16,613 nt of DNA. Source: Chloroflexota bacterium. Its GTDB lineage: Bacteria > Chloroflexota > UBA11872. The DNA is taken from contig JAPPFO010000062.1 of NCBI GenBank assembly GCA_028875175.1, forward strand, positions 1-16,613. The letters run 5' to 3'. The position numbers and the translations under genes were made by a program. This document shows positions 1 through 6,296 of the stretch, in pieces. Positions within the stretch are counted from its first letter, which is position 1, and the number at the start of each line of letters is the position of its first letter. Under the pieces are notes generated by a model. It saw only the letters and a list, made by a program, of their open reading frames with translations. It had not been told where the DNA came from and searched no databases.

Positions 1-2
1 TG

Positions 3-320
3 GCCACCGGCGGCGGGGAGGCGGTGACGGTCTGGAGCTTCCGGGGAAAGGGGCCCGAAGGCACCCGGCCCGGCGTGCTGGATGTTCATGTAGAACCCGT
101 CACGACGCTTGCCTTCGCTCCCGGCGAGACGCGCCTGGCATCGGGGGCACGCGATGGCGGCGTGGTTGTCTGGTCGCTACGGAAAAATGGACATGGCGGC
201 GCGAAAGGGGCTGCGGTTGTGGAGGGCGCCGTGGCCGACGTGTACTGGCGGCCAGACGGGCGCGCGCTCGCGGCGCTCGACGCGTGGGGCGGCGTGACGA
301 CCTGGCGGATCGGACGCTAG
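3..320 (+). CDS. WD40-repeat protein, C-terminal part (5' end outside window)
   Basis: The reading frame is open from the first complete codon of the window and stops with TAG at 318-320, so this is the 3' end of a longer gene. The encoded ~105 residues hold at least two WD40 blades. One begins PVTTLAFAPG, runs through LASGARDGG and ends VVVWSL. The last reads VADVYWRPDGRALAALDAWGG and ends TTWRI. A preceding blade ending VTVWSF is cut by the window edge. WD40 repeats form beta-propellers used as protein-protein interaction platforms; no catalytic domain is visible in this part, so the role cannot be stated. An internal GTG at 24 could serve as a start but would begin mid-blade, so I read the gene as partial. 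Confidence 0.8.
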   Translation, partial: ATGGGEAVTVWSFRGKGPEGTRPGVLDVHVEPVTTLAFAPGETRLASGARDGGVVVWSLRKNGHGGAKGAAVVEGAVADVYWRPDGRALAALDAWGGVTTWRIGR

Positions 321-496
321 GCGGGCCGTATTAGCCGCGTCCGCACTGGTCCGCGCCGCCGTGCGGCCACCGGCTGGTTACGCCCACGAGCAGTGCAACG
401 GTGTTCCGCCAAAGATCACGAACGCGAACTCATGCAGCGCTGCAAGGCTGAGCCTGCCTGAACAGGCTGGTACGCATGGACTCTCGTCCTCGTCAG
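321..496. other. intergenic, convergent gene ends
   Basis: This gap separates the end of the WD40 gene (+) from the end of the permease gene (-). I see no coding sequence in it. The only structure is a short hairpin, AGCCTG (451-456) with CAGGCT (463-468) around a 6-nt loop. It could be a weak terminator for either strand but lacks a T-run. Confidence 0.4.
451..468. terminator. weak candidate terminator hairpin
   Basis: A perfect 6-bp inverted repeat (AGCCTG / CAGGCT) with a 6-nt loop lies about 28 nt past the dppC-like stop codon on the minus strand, between convergent genes. No U-tract follows on either strand, so only position supports a terminator role. Confidence 0.2.
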
Positions 497-1402
497 TCAG
501 CGCGCGAGACGCCGGATACGGGGGTCCAGCAGATCCCGCAGGCCGTCACCCAGCAGGTTGAATCCCAACACCGCCACGAAGATGGCCGCTCCGGGTAGCA
601 GGATGAGATGCGGCGCGGTCTGCAGGTGCGGGCGTGCGTCGCTGAGCATGGCGCCCCACTCCGGTGTCGGCGGCTGCGCGCCAAGCCCCAGGAAGCTGAG
701 ACCGGCGATGCCCAGGATGATCCAGCCGATATCCAGGGAGGCGAGTACGACGATCGGGCCGAGGATGTTTGGCGCGATGTGCCGGAGGATGATGCGCCGG
801 TCACTGGCCCCGGAGGCCCGCGCCGCCGTCACGTACGCCATCTCTCGCTCCCCCAGGGTGATCCCGCGAATGATGCGGGCGTGGCCTACCCACCACACGG
901 CGCCAACGGCCAGCAGCACATTGAGCAGTCCTGGGCCCAAGGCTCCTGCCACGGCCAGCGCCAGGATCAGCGAAGGAAAAGCCAGCAGCAGGTCCACGAC
1001 CCCCATCAGCGCCGTGTCCGGCCAGCCGCCGTAGTATCCGGACAGCATGCCCACGGTCACGGCGATGGTCATGCTGAGGACCAGGGTGGCCGCGGCGGCC
1101 AGCAGCGTCGCGCGCGCTCCGTGGATGAGCCGGCTGAAGGTGTCCCGGCCCAGGTGGTCGGTGCCCAAGAGGTGCTCCGGCGACGGAGAGAGCAACCGTT
1201 CGGGCAGGTTGATCTCGGTGGGATCGGCCAGCGGGCTCCAGGGCGCCAACAATCCCGCCAACAGCAGGGACACCACCAAGATCAGCCCCAGGGCGGTTCC
1301 CGGCTCCCGCAGCAGCGCATGCCACTGGCCACGGCGGCGTGGACCTGTGATGGCCGGCCGGCGAGGAAGCTGTATCCCAACGCGTTCGGCGGTGCTCGCC
1401 AT
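497..1402 (-). CDS. ABC importer permease, NikC/DppC type
   Basis: A 301-residue inner-membrane permease of the nickel/di-/oligopeptide importer family. The N-terminal cytoplasmic segment (about 1-35) is followed by a first membrane helix (ALGLILVVSLLLAGLLAPW). Then comes the family's conserved periplasmic loop with LLGTDHLGRDTFSRLIHGAR, then four or five further hydrophobic helices. The EAA-type coupling loop reads YVTAARASGASDRRIILRHIAPN (about 190-212). The region near FLGLGAQPPTPEWGAML is characteristic of this subfamily. It starts 6 bp after the stop of the upstream permease, with a G-rich Shine-Dalgarno stretch inside that gene's end, so the two are translationally linked. It should pair with the NikB/DppB-type subunit. 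Substrate cannot be fixed from sequence; the closest resemblance I recognise is to NikC. Confidence 0.92.
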   Translation of the reverse strand: MASTAERVGIQLPRRPAITGPRRRGQWHALLREPGTALGLILVVSLLLAGLLAPWSPLADPTEINLPERLLSPSPEHLLGTDHLGRDTFSRLIHGARATLLAAAATLVLSMTIAVTVGMLSGYYGGWPDTALMGVVDLLLAFPSLILALAVAGALGPGLLNVLLAVGAVWWVGHARIIRGITLGEREMAYVTAARASGASDRRIILRHIAPNILGPIVVLASLDIGWIILGIAGLSFLGLGAQPPTPEWGAMLSDARPHLQTAPHLILLPGAAIFVAVLGFNLLGDGLRDLLDPRIRRLAR

Positions 1403-1408
1403 CGGCCG

Positions 1409-2356
1409 CTACACCCCGCCCCGTTCGTAACGCAGGCGTGGGTCCGCCATGCGTAGGGCAATGTCAGTCGCTAGGTTGGCCAGCAGAACGATGACCGCAA
1501 GGTAGGTGACGAACCCCTGGACCACGGGGTAGTCCCGGGTCAGGGCCGCGCCCACGATCAACTGACCCAGACCTGGCCACGTGAATATGGTCTCGATGAT
1601 GACGGCGCCCCCGAGCAGGTGCGCAAGGATCACGCCCGTGGCTCCAATGGCCGGCAGCAGCGCGTTGCGCAGGGCGTGCTTCATGACGACGATCTGTTCG
1701 GGCAGCCCCTTCGCCCGCGCCGTGCGGATGTAGTCCTGCCCGAGGACATCCAGGACGCTGGCGCGAATTAGCCGCGTCAGCTGAGCCATCGGCGCTAGCG
1801 ACAGCGCGATGGCCGGAAGCACCATCTGAGCAGCCGAGCCGTAGCCCACGGCGGGCAACCAGGACAGTTTCACCGCGAACAGAATGATCAGTCCGAAGGC
1901 CAGGGCGTAGGACGGAGCCGCCGCGCCCACCAGCGCCGCCAGGCGCACAATGGCATCCCCGGCGCCGCCCCGTCGCCGGGCGGACAGGATGCCCATGGGC
2001 ACGGCGAGTAGCAGCGCCAGCCCCAGCGCAGCCACCGTGAGCACGACCGTTGGGACGGTGCGGCGCGCCAACTGCGCGGCCACGGGCTGTTCCGTCACGT
2101 ACGAGCGGCCCATGTCGCCCGCTAGCGCCCGGGACATCCAGCGAACGTATTGCGCCGGAAGTGGAGCGTCCAGGCCCAGCTCGGCGCGCATCGCAGTCAC
2201 TGCGGCCGGGCTGGGCATCTGGCCGGGGTTGCGCTGGTGCAGGACAATCTCGGCGGGATCGCCCGGCGCCACACTCAGCAGCGCGAAACTGACCGCCGAG
2301 ATTCCCAGGAGCAGCAACGGCAGCGTGGCTAACCGTCGGGCTACGTATGCCCCCAT
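1409..2356 (-). CDS. ABC importer permease, NikB/DppB type
   Basis: A 315-residue inner-membrane permease and partner of the downstream NikC/DppC-type subunit. It opens with the family signature MGAYVARRLATLPLLLLGIS (first membrane helix). A periplasmic loop of about 70 residues follows, containing DAPLPAQYVRWMSRALAGDMGRS. Then come about five more membrane segments and the EAA coupling loop YIRTARAKGLPEQIVVMKHALRN (about 215-237). The C-terminal WPGLGQLIVGAALTRDYPVVQG motif is typical of DppB/NikB/OppB. Its ATG lies 42 bp after the stop of the binding-protein gene, with a GGAGAG about 12 nt upstream. It is the middle gene of a three-gene minus-strand operon. Full length for the family, with no visible defects. 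Confidence 0.92.
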   Translation of the reverse strand: MGAYVARRLATLPLLLLGISAVSFALLSVAPGDPAEIVLHQRNPGQMPSPAAVTAMRAELGLDAPLPAQYVRWMSRALAGDMGRSYVTEQPVAAQLARRTVPTVVLTVAALGLALLLAVPMGILSARRRGGAGDAIVRLAALVGAAAPSYALAFGLIILFAVKLSWLPAVGYGSAAQMVLPAIALSLAPMAQLTRLIRASVLDVLGQDYIRTARAKGLPEQIVVMKHALRNALLPAIGATGVILAHLLGGAVIIETIFTWPGLGQLIVGAALTRDYPVVQGFVTYLAVIVLLANLATDIALRMADPRLRYERGGV

Positions 2357-2398
2357 GCCGGAGATCCGCTCTCCGAACCCGCTATCCGGCTCCCTCGC

Positions 2399-4171
2399 TC
2401 ACGCTCTTAAACCGATGCGATGGTCGAAGAAGTAGAGATTGGCCGGGTGCGGCTCGAAATCGGTAACCCGCTCGTTGACGCCGTGAATCAGGTAGGCGTG
2501 CGCCACCGGCAGGAGCGCGGTTTCGGATGCAACGACGTCCAGCGCCCGGCAGGCGATTTCCTGGCGTTGCTGGGTGTCGGCAACCTCCGCGGCGCTGCTG
2601 ATGATGCCCTCCAGCTCAGCGCTGTGGAAGTGACCGTAATTGTTGGCGCCGCTGCCGGAGGCGTCGGCGCTGACCCCGACAAACTTGCCGATGTTCTGGA
2701 TCGGGTCTCCGGCCTCAACCACGTTGTTGTACCACCCGAAGAGATCCCAGACGGGCTCCTTCACCACCGACCATTCGGTGATAAGCACCTTGGCCTTAAT
2801 GCCCACGTCGGCCAGCATGGCCTGCGCGGCTTCGGCCATGATCGGCAGTTGGAACCGCTCGGGGTACCCGCCGATGACTATCTCCAGCGGTTCGCCGTCT
2901 TTGTCCACAAACCCATCGTCGTCGGAGTCAACGTAGCCGGCCTGCGCCAGTAGGTCGCGGGCCTGCGCGGGTTCGTAGCCCGGCGCGTTGACGCCGGGGC
3001 AGGACGCCAGGGCATCGGGCAACAGGAGTTCGGCAAACGATCCGGAGCCAGCGGGCGCTATGAGTCCCGCGATGCTCTCGCGATCGATGGCAAGGCTCAC
3101 GGCCTGGCGCACCAGCGGATCGGACAACGCTGGCCGCTCGAAATTGACCCACCAAATCACCGCCGCCGTGCCTATGCCGGCCGTGCGACTCGCCAATTCG
3201 GGGTGGGCGTCGATGGTCTGGGCCCCTTCCGGGGATATGTTCGCGGCAACGTCGATGTCGCCGGCCTGCAGGGCCAGTTCCCTGCTGTTGGTGTCCGGAA
3301 TGGCGAGGTGTTCGATGCCGGCCAGCGGCGGAGCGCCGCCCCAGTAATCGTCATTGGCGACGCTGCTGAGGCGTTCCTTCTGGATGTACTCGGTGGGAAT
3401 GTACGGCCCCGTCAGGGCGCCGGCCTTTAGAAAATTGCCCTCGCCGGCGGCGTCGGCAGCCGCGGCATCGGTGATGGCCACTGCCGGTCCGGCCAACAGG
3501 CCAGGCAGCGTGGGTCGGGGTTCCATCGTGGTGATGGTGATGGTCTGTTCGTCAGTCACCGCAATGCTGTCGAGCCCCAGCGCCTCCGCCGACGCTTCCG
3601 ACAACCGGATCGTTCGTTCCAGCGACGCCTTCACCGCTTCCGCGTCCATCACCGCGCCGTTGTGGAATTTCACGCCCGAGCGCAGCTTGATTCGCCAGGT
3701 CAGCGGGTCCACGTCGGTGGCTTCCATTGCCAGCCATGGCAAAGGGCTGAAATTGGTGGGAGACAAGCGGAAGAGGTTCTCGGACATCCCGGACTGACTG
3801 GCAACCCAGCCGCCCTGCACCGGGTCCAACGGGCTGTCAAGCCAGATGACGCCTGCCTTCAGGGTGGGGCGCGCGGCGTCGGCGGCCGGAGCTGCCGGCT
3901 GTTCAGAAGTTCGGGCCGTTGGCGAAGGCGCGGGTGAGGCCGTGGCTGCTGCCGTCGGCGGCGCTGCAGTCGGCGTGGTGGCCGCGGCAGTCACGGGCGC
4001 AGATGTTGCAACTGCTGCCGGCGTCGGCGGCGCTGCGGTCGGCGCGGCGGCCGCGGCAGTCACCGGCGAGGGTGTTGCAGCCGCTGGCGGGCTGTCGTCG
4101 CGCTCCCCGCAAGCTACGGCCATTGAAAAGGCCAGAGCCGCCACGAGCGCAAGCGCCATTCGTCGAATCAT
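2399..4171 (-). CDS. lipoprotein substrate-binding protein, SBP family 5 (peptide/nickel type)
   Basis: A 590-residue extracytoplasmic solute-binding protein, first gene of the importer operon. A signal peptide with a basic n-region (MIRR) and hydrophobic core ends in a lipobox-like AVAC, so Cys21 is the likely lipid anchor. Residues about 28-95 form a low-complexity Ala/Pro/Thr linker that should hold the domain off the membrane. The SBP_bac_5 fold begins near 102 and shows the usual landmarks: LTWRIKLRSGVKFHNGA, LTGPYIPTEYI, DIDVAANISPEGAQ, LVRQAVSLAIDRESIA and AGYVDSDDDGFVDKDG. The last is an Asp-rich, calcium-loop-like insertion. A GGAG abuts the first ATG directly, so the next in-frame ATG at 4159 is an alternative start; I keep the longer form because it supplies the basic n-region. 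Overall it looks most like NikA-type proteins; the ligand is unknown. Confidence 0.9.
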   Translation of the reverse strand: MIRRMALALVAALAFSMAVACGERDDSPPAAATPSPVTAAAAAPTAAPPTPAAVATSAPVTAAATTPTAAPPTAAATASPAPSPTARTSEQPAAPAADAARPTLKAGVIWLDSPLDPVQGGWVASQSGMSENLFRLSPTNFSPLPWLAMEATDVDPLTWRIKLRSGVKFHNGAVMDAEAVKASLERTIRLSEASAEALGLDSIAVTDEQTITITTMEPRPTLPGLLAGPAVAITDAAAADAAGEGNFLKAGALTGPYIPTEYIQKERLSSVANDDYWGGAPPLAGIEHLAIPDTNSRELALQAGDIDVAANISPEGAQTIDAHPELASRTAGIGTAAVIWWVNFERPALSDPLVRQAVSLAIDRESIAGLIAPAGSGSFAELLLPDALASCPGVNAPGYEPAQARDLLAQAGYVDSDDDGFVDKDGEPLEIVIGGYPERFQLPIMAEAAQAMLADVGIKAKVLITEWSVVKEPVWDLFGWYNNVVEAGDPIQNIGKFVGVSADASGSGANNYGHFHSAELEGIISSAAEVADTQQRQEIACRALDVVASETALLPVAHAYLIHGVNERVTDFEPHPANLYFFDHRIGLRA

Positions 4172-4480
4172 CTCCTACTCACCCTTTGTGTTATTGATAC
4201 CTTGTCTCAAAAGGGAGCGTGTCACATGCAGGAAGGTCTGCGCAAGTCGTTAAGCCAAGTGACCAGATGCGGTCGTCAGGGCAGGCCCGCCAGTCAGGGA
4301 GAGCGCCCGTCACATGTCAACCGGCGTTCGCCGGCGCTGCGTTCGAGGAGAAGAGCTGGAACGACCCGGCGCGGCTGCGACCCGCTTCCCGCTCGCGCTG
4401 CCCGAGGTCAGCCGCCTGCGCGTTGGCGAGACCGAGGAACTGGCCCTCGGCGGCCCGGAACGGTCGACGGTGAAGCCTGG
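4172..4480. other. intergenic upstream of the importer operon
   Basis: About 310 bp between the lipoprotein start and tRNA-Glu with no convincing gene; short ORFs here have no recognisable protein character. It must hold the importer promoter, but I could not find a convincing -35/-10 pair. A tiny palindrome CCGGCG-TT-CGCCGG lies at 4321-4334. Confidence 0.4.
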
Positions 4481-4554
4481 TAGGGCATGCGGGATTCGAA
4501 CCCGCGATCTCCGCCTTGAGAGGGCGGTGTCCTAGGCCGCTAGACGAATGCCCC
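4481..4554 (-). tRNA. tRNA-Glu (anticodon CTC)
   Basis: The minus strand folds as a complete cloverleaf of 74 nt without encoded CCA. The acceptor stem is GGGGCAT with ATGCCCT (one terminal G-U pair). The D-arm contains the GTCTAGCGG typical of tRNA-Glu. The anticodon stem is CCGCC/GGCGG around loop CTCTCAA, placing anticodon CTC at 4518-4520. The T-arm is GCGGG-TTCGAAT-CCCGC. The discriminator base is A at 4481. CTC reads the GAG codon, which is frequent in this GC-rich coding sequence. All arms pair correctly, so it looks functional. Confidence 0.95.
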
Positions 4555-4611
4555 ACGCGGACCGAAGTCCACTGACGCCTATGCTACGAAACCCGGCGGC
4601 GTCCTGATCCC

Positions 4612-4720
4612 TTGCCGGCGCTCCGTACAATCGACGTAGACCTGCGCACCGGCTCGACACCCAGTGTTTGAAAGCCTGACCGAGCGCCTCTCCGGCGTTT
4701 TCGGCACCCTCGGCCGTCGC
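4612..4720 (+). repeat. partial duplication of the ffh promoter and 5' coding end (copy A)
   Basis: This segment matches 6181-6296. Both begin TTGCCG and share GCTCCGTACAATC and GCACCGG; the first 19 codons of ffh then align without gaps. Over those 57 coding bases I count six differences: the start codon (GTG against ATG), four synonymous third-position changes, and one Asn-to-Thr change. Similarity stops after the second of two arginine codons. The TACAAT to start-codon distance is identical in both copies. Confidence 0.85.
4626..4631 (+). promoter_or_regulatory. -10 box of the ffh-like fragment
   Basis: TACAAT lies 32 nt before the GTG of the ffh-like peptide. This is exactly the spacing of the TACAAT before ffh itself. 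No good -35 is present at the expected distance, and the sequence upstream of this box is not conserved between copies. Confidence 0.4.
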
Positions 4721-4747
4721 GAGCAAGCCGTAGCCCGAAACCTGTAG
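4664..4747 (+). pseudogene. truncated ffh 5' fragment (27-codon ORF)
   Basis: Reading from GTG, the frame encodes MFESLTERLSGVFGTLGRR, nearly identical to the first 19 residues of Ffh. It then runs for eight unrelated residues to a TAG at 4745-4747. In Ffh this stretch is the first helix of the N domain, which packs on the GTPase domain and contacts FtsY; alone it cannot bind GTP or SRP RNA. The simplest reading is a relic of a partial duplication. It keeps an intact start, a matching upstream -10 box and mostly synonymous differences, so a short expressed peptide cannot be excluded. A well-placed Shine-Dalgarno is not evident in either copy. Confidence 0.75.
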
Positions 4748-4810
4748 AGGCGTCGCATGCGTTGCCGCGAGCGACCAGGTTGAGATGACGAAGGCCTAAC
4801 GCCCCTGATC

Positions 4811-5278
4811 CTACTCGGACTGCCGGTCGGCGGCGTGGTTGGCGAGAACCCTCGAGCAGACGGACGCAAAGACGCGCAAATCCTCCGCGCTGATGTCCTC
4901 GGTCAGCATGACGTAGTGGCGCTTCATGTTGCGGTAGATCAGAGAGGCGACCTCCGACCCCTCGTCGGTCAGCCTGAGCATCACTATGCGCCGGTCGCTG
5001 CGCCGGCGCCGCCGGAGCAGCAGGCCCTTATCCACGAGCCTGGTGACCATGCGGCTGATGCGAGAGCCGTCGACAGGTAACACCCACGCCAACTGGGTGG
5101 CCGTGCGTTCCCCTTCAAGGCAGTACCACAACAAGCTGTACTCCATGCTGGTGATGGCGTGGGGTACCACCTCGTCCGACATTCTCGCGTTAAGCATGGT
5201 GAACAGATCGGCCACAACTACGCCTAAACTGGCTTGCAAGTGTTCGATCGGGCGGTAGGAATCATCCTGTAACGGCAA
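4811..5278 (-). CDS. MarR-family transcriptional regulator
   Basis: A 155-residue protein with the full MarR architecture: an N-terminal dimerisation helix (about 10-35), a winged helix-turn-helix at about 58-108, and C-terminal helices completing the dimer interface. The DNA-binding core reads TATQLAWVLPVDGSRISRMV and continues LVDKGLLLRRRRRSDRR. The wing is followed by the family's RLTDEGSEV. The start is the TTG at 5276-5278, the only in-frame start ahead of the conserved first helix, with GGGGG about 10 nt upstream. MarR proteins usually repress themselves and a neighbour in response to small phenolic or other ligands. The divergently placed region holds only a decayed ORF, so its target is unclear. 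It sits alone between the ffh fragment and ffh. Confidence 0.9.
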   Translation of the reverse strand: MPLQDDSYRPIEHLQASLGVVVADLFTMLNARMSDEVVPHAITSMEYSLLWYCLEGERTATQLAWVLPVDGSRISRMVTRLVDKGLLLRRRRRSDRRIVMLRLTDEGSEVASLIYRNMKRHYVMLTEDISAEDLRVFASVCSRVLANHAADRQSE

Positions 5279-5299
5279 TAGCGTCTACCCCCATGCTCG

Positions 5300-5316
5300 G
5301 ATAATCAGATTTTAGA
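5300..5316 (-). promoter_or_regulatory. candidate MarR promoter/operator
   Basis: A small AT-rich patch in otherwise GC-rich DNA, 22-38 nt upstream of the marR-like start. It contains a perfect short palindrome AATC-A-GATT (5303-5311) and a TAAAAT (-10 like, minus strand, 5309-5314). The overlap of a palindrome with a -10-like box is what an autoregulated MarR gene usually shows. No good -35 is visible, so this is tentative. Confidence 0.3.
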
Positions 5317-5342
5317 GCGTCGGCGACTTGTTGGCCTTTGCG

Positions 5343-5950
5343 TCATCCGACTTCGACGAGGCCTGCCTGGTCCCCGAATCGAGTACCCGGCGAGCCTACG
5401 CAATCCCTTGGTCGTTTCCAAAGCCCTAGATTGGCCACGGTCGCGGCAAAGGGCCGGGACAGACCGATCGCTGTTTGGTCGTTGGAGACCGTGAGGGAGC
5501 AGGGCCATCCCGGCTCGGCCGCTGGCCCAAAGCCCGAACAGGCGCCGGGGCCGTCAGCACGAGCCCGAGTCTCCCAGGCGGGACGTGCCGCCAGCTTCGT
5601 CGCAGGGTACCGATTGGCTCGGTCAGCGGACCTGACGTCGGGATCGGTGGACGCGGCGCCGTTGGACGTGACCGTGTTGTCCAACTGAGACAGGTGGGCC
5701 GTGCCGCGCTCGCCGGATGGGCGGCGCAGTTGGCCGGAGAGCCATCGAGATTGTCGTGAACTGCGGGTCGGTCAGCCACACGAACGGGCAGCCGTTGCAG
5801 CTGACGGCGTGGTTCACGGTGACTTCGCCACCATAGTGCCGGTCGCCGCGGATGTTGAAGGCGCCTCTGGTTCCTTCCCACACCCAGTCGTGGTCGGCCG
5901 TGATTGGGAAGACGGCGTCCTGCCCCTCCGCCGCGGCGTCTCCGCCCTTA
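5343..5950 (-). pseudogene. possible decayed gene, function unknown
   Basis: No intact gene occupies this stretch, but two adjacent minus-strand frames look protein-like. From about 5950 one frame encodes VFPITADHDWVWEG, then AFNIRGDRHYGGEVTVNHAV, then SCNGCPFVWLTDPQFTTI; it is open but lacks a start codon, with an in-frame TGA just upstream. Around 5720 the protein character appears to shift to another frame encoding GTAHLSQLDNTVTSNGAAST. A frameshifted remnant explains this better than chance, though GC-rich DNA gives long spurious ORFs. I do not recognise the family. Confidence 0.3.
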
Positions 5951-6180
5951 ATTCACATCGCGGGCTCGGCCTTTGCGCCGGCCCTGCGCGGCCGGACAAG
6001 GCCAGCGCGTCCCTGATGGTGGAGAACGAGCCGGCTTGCGGCTCGTGGCTGGTGGTTAGGAGCGAGTGGTTGGCGGGCGACGCCGCTTGTCGCTCCCGAC
6101 AGGAGCGAGGGCGCTCTTGCCTCTCGCCAGCGACGCAACCCGCTCCCGCGGCAAGTGGTGCCAACGCACACCCTTTGGCC
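5951..6180. other. intergenic upstream of ffh with two hairpins
   Basis: I see no gene here. Two perfect inverted repeats stand out. ACGAGCCG (6026-6033) pairs with CGGCTCGT (6039-6046) around a 5-nt loop. TCGCTCC (6090-6096) pairs with GGAGCGA (6102-6108) around a 5-nt loop. Both lie upstream of the ffh -10 box. They could be terminators isolating ffh from upstream transcription, or remnants of a structured RNA. Confidence 0.4.
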
Positions 6181-6296
6181 TTGCCGCCGACGTGCGCTCC
6201 GTACAATCAAGCGCAGAGTGACGCACCGGCCTGCCCCCAATGTTTGAGAGCCTGACCGAGCGCCTGTCCGGCGTCTTCGGCAACCTCGGCCGCCGC
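6181..6296 (+). repeat. ffh promoter and 5' coding end (copy B, parental)
   Basis: This is the intact counterpart of the duplicated segment at 4612-4720, lying about 1.57 kb downstream of it in the same orientation. Copy B runs on into the complete ffh gene. Compared with copy A it carries a few extra bases between the shared TTGCCG and GCTCCGTACAATC. Confidence 0.85.
6202..6207 (+). promoter_or_regulatory. -10 box of ffh
   Basis: TACAAT lies 32 nt before the ffh ATG. TTGCCG at 6181-6186 is a possible -35, with a short 15-nt spacer. Conservation of the TACAAT and its distance to the start in the duplicated copy supports the assignment. The same hexamer occurs upstream of groEL. Confidence 0.5.

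Noticed and set aside
4481..4554. tRNA-Glu as an attachment site for the cassette next to it
   Set aside because: Integration usually uses the tRNA 3' end, which faces the importer operon and not the cassette. I see no second copy of the tRNA 3' end in the window.
5951..6180. SRP RNA gene upstream of ffh
   Set aside because: Hairpins are present, but the conserved GGAA-loop domain with AGCAGCC-type sequence is not there on either strand.
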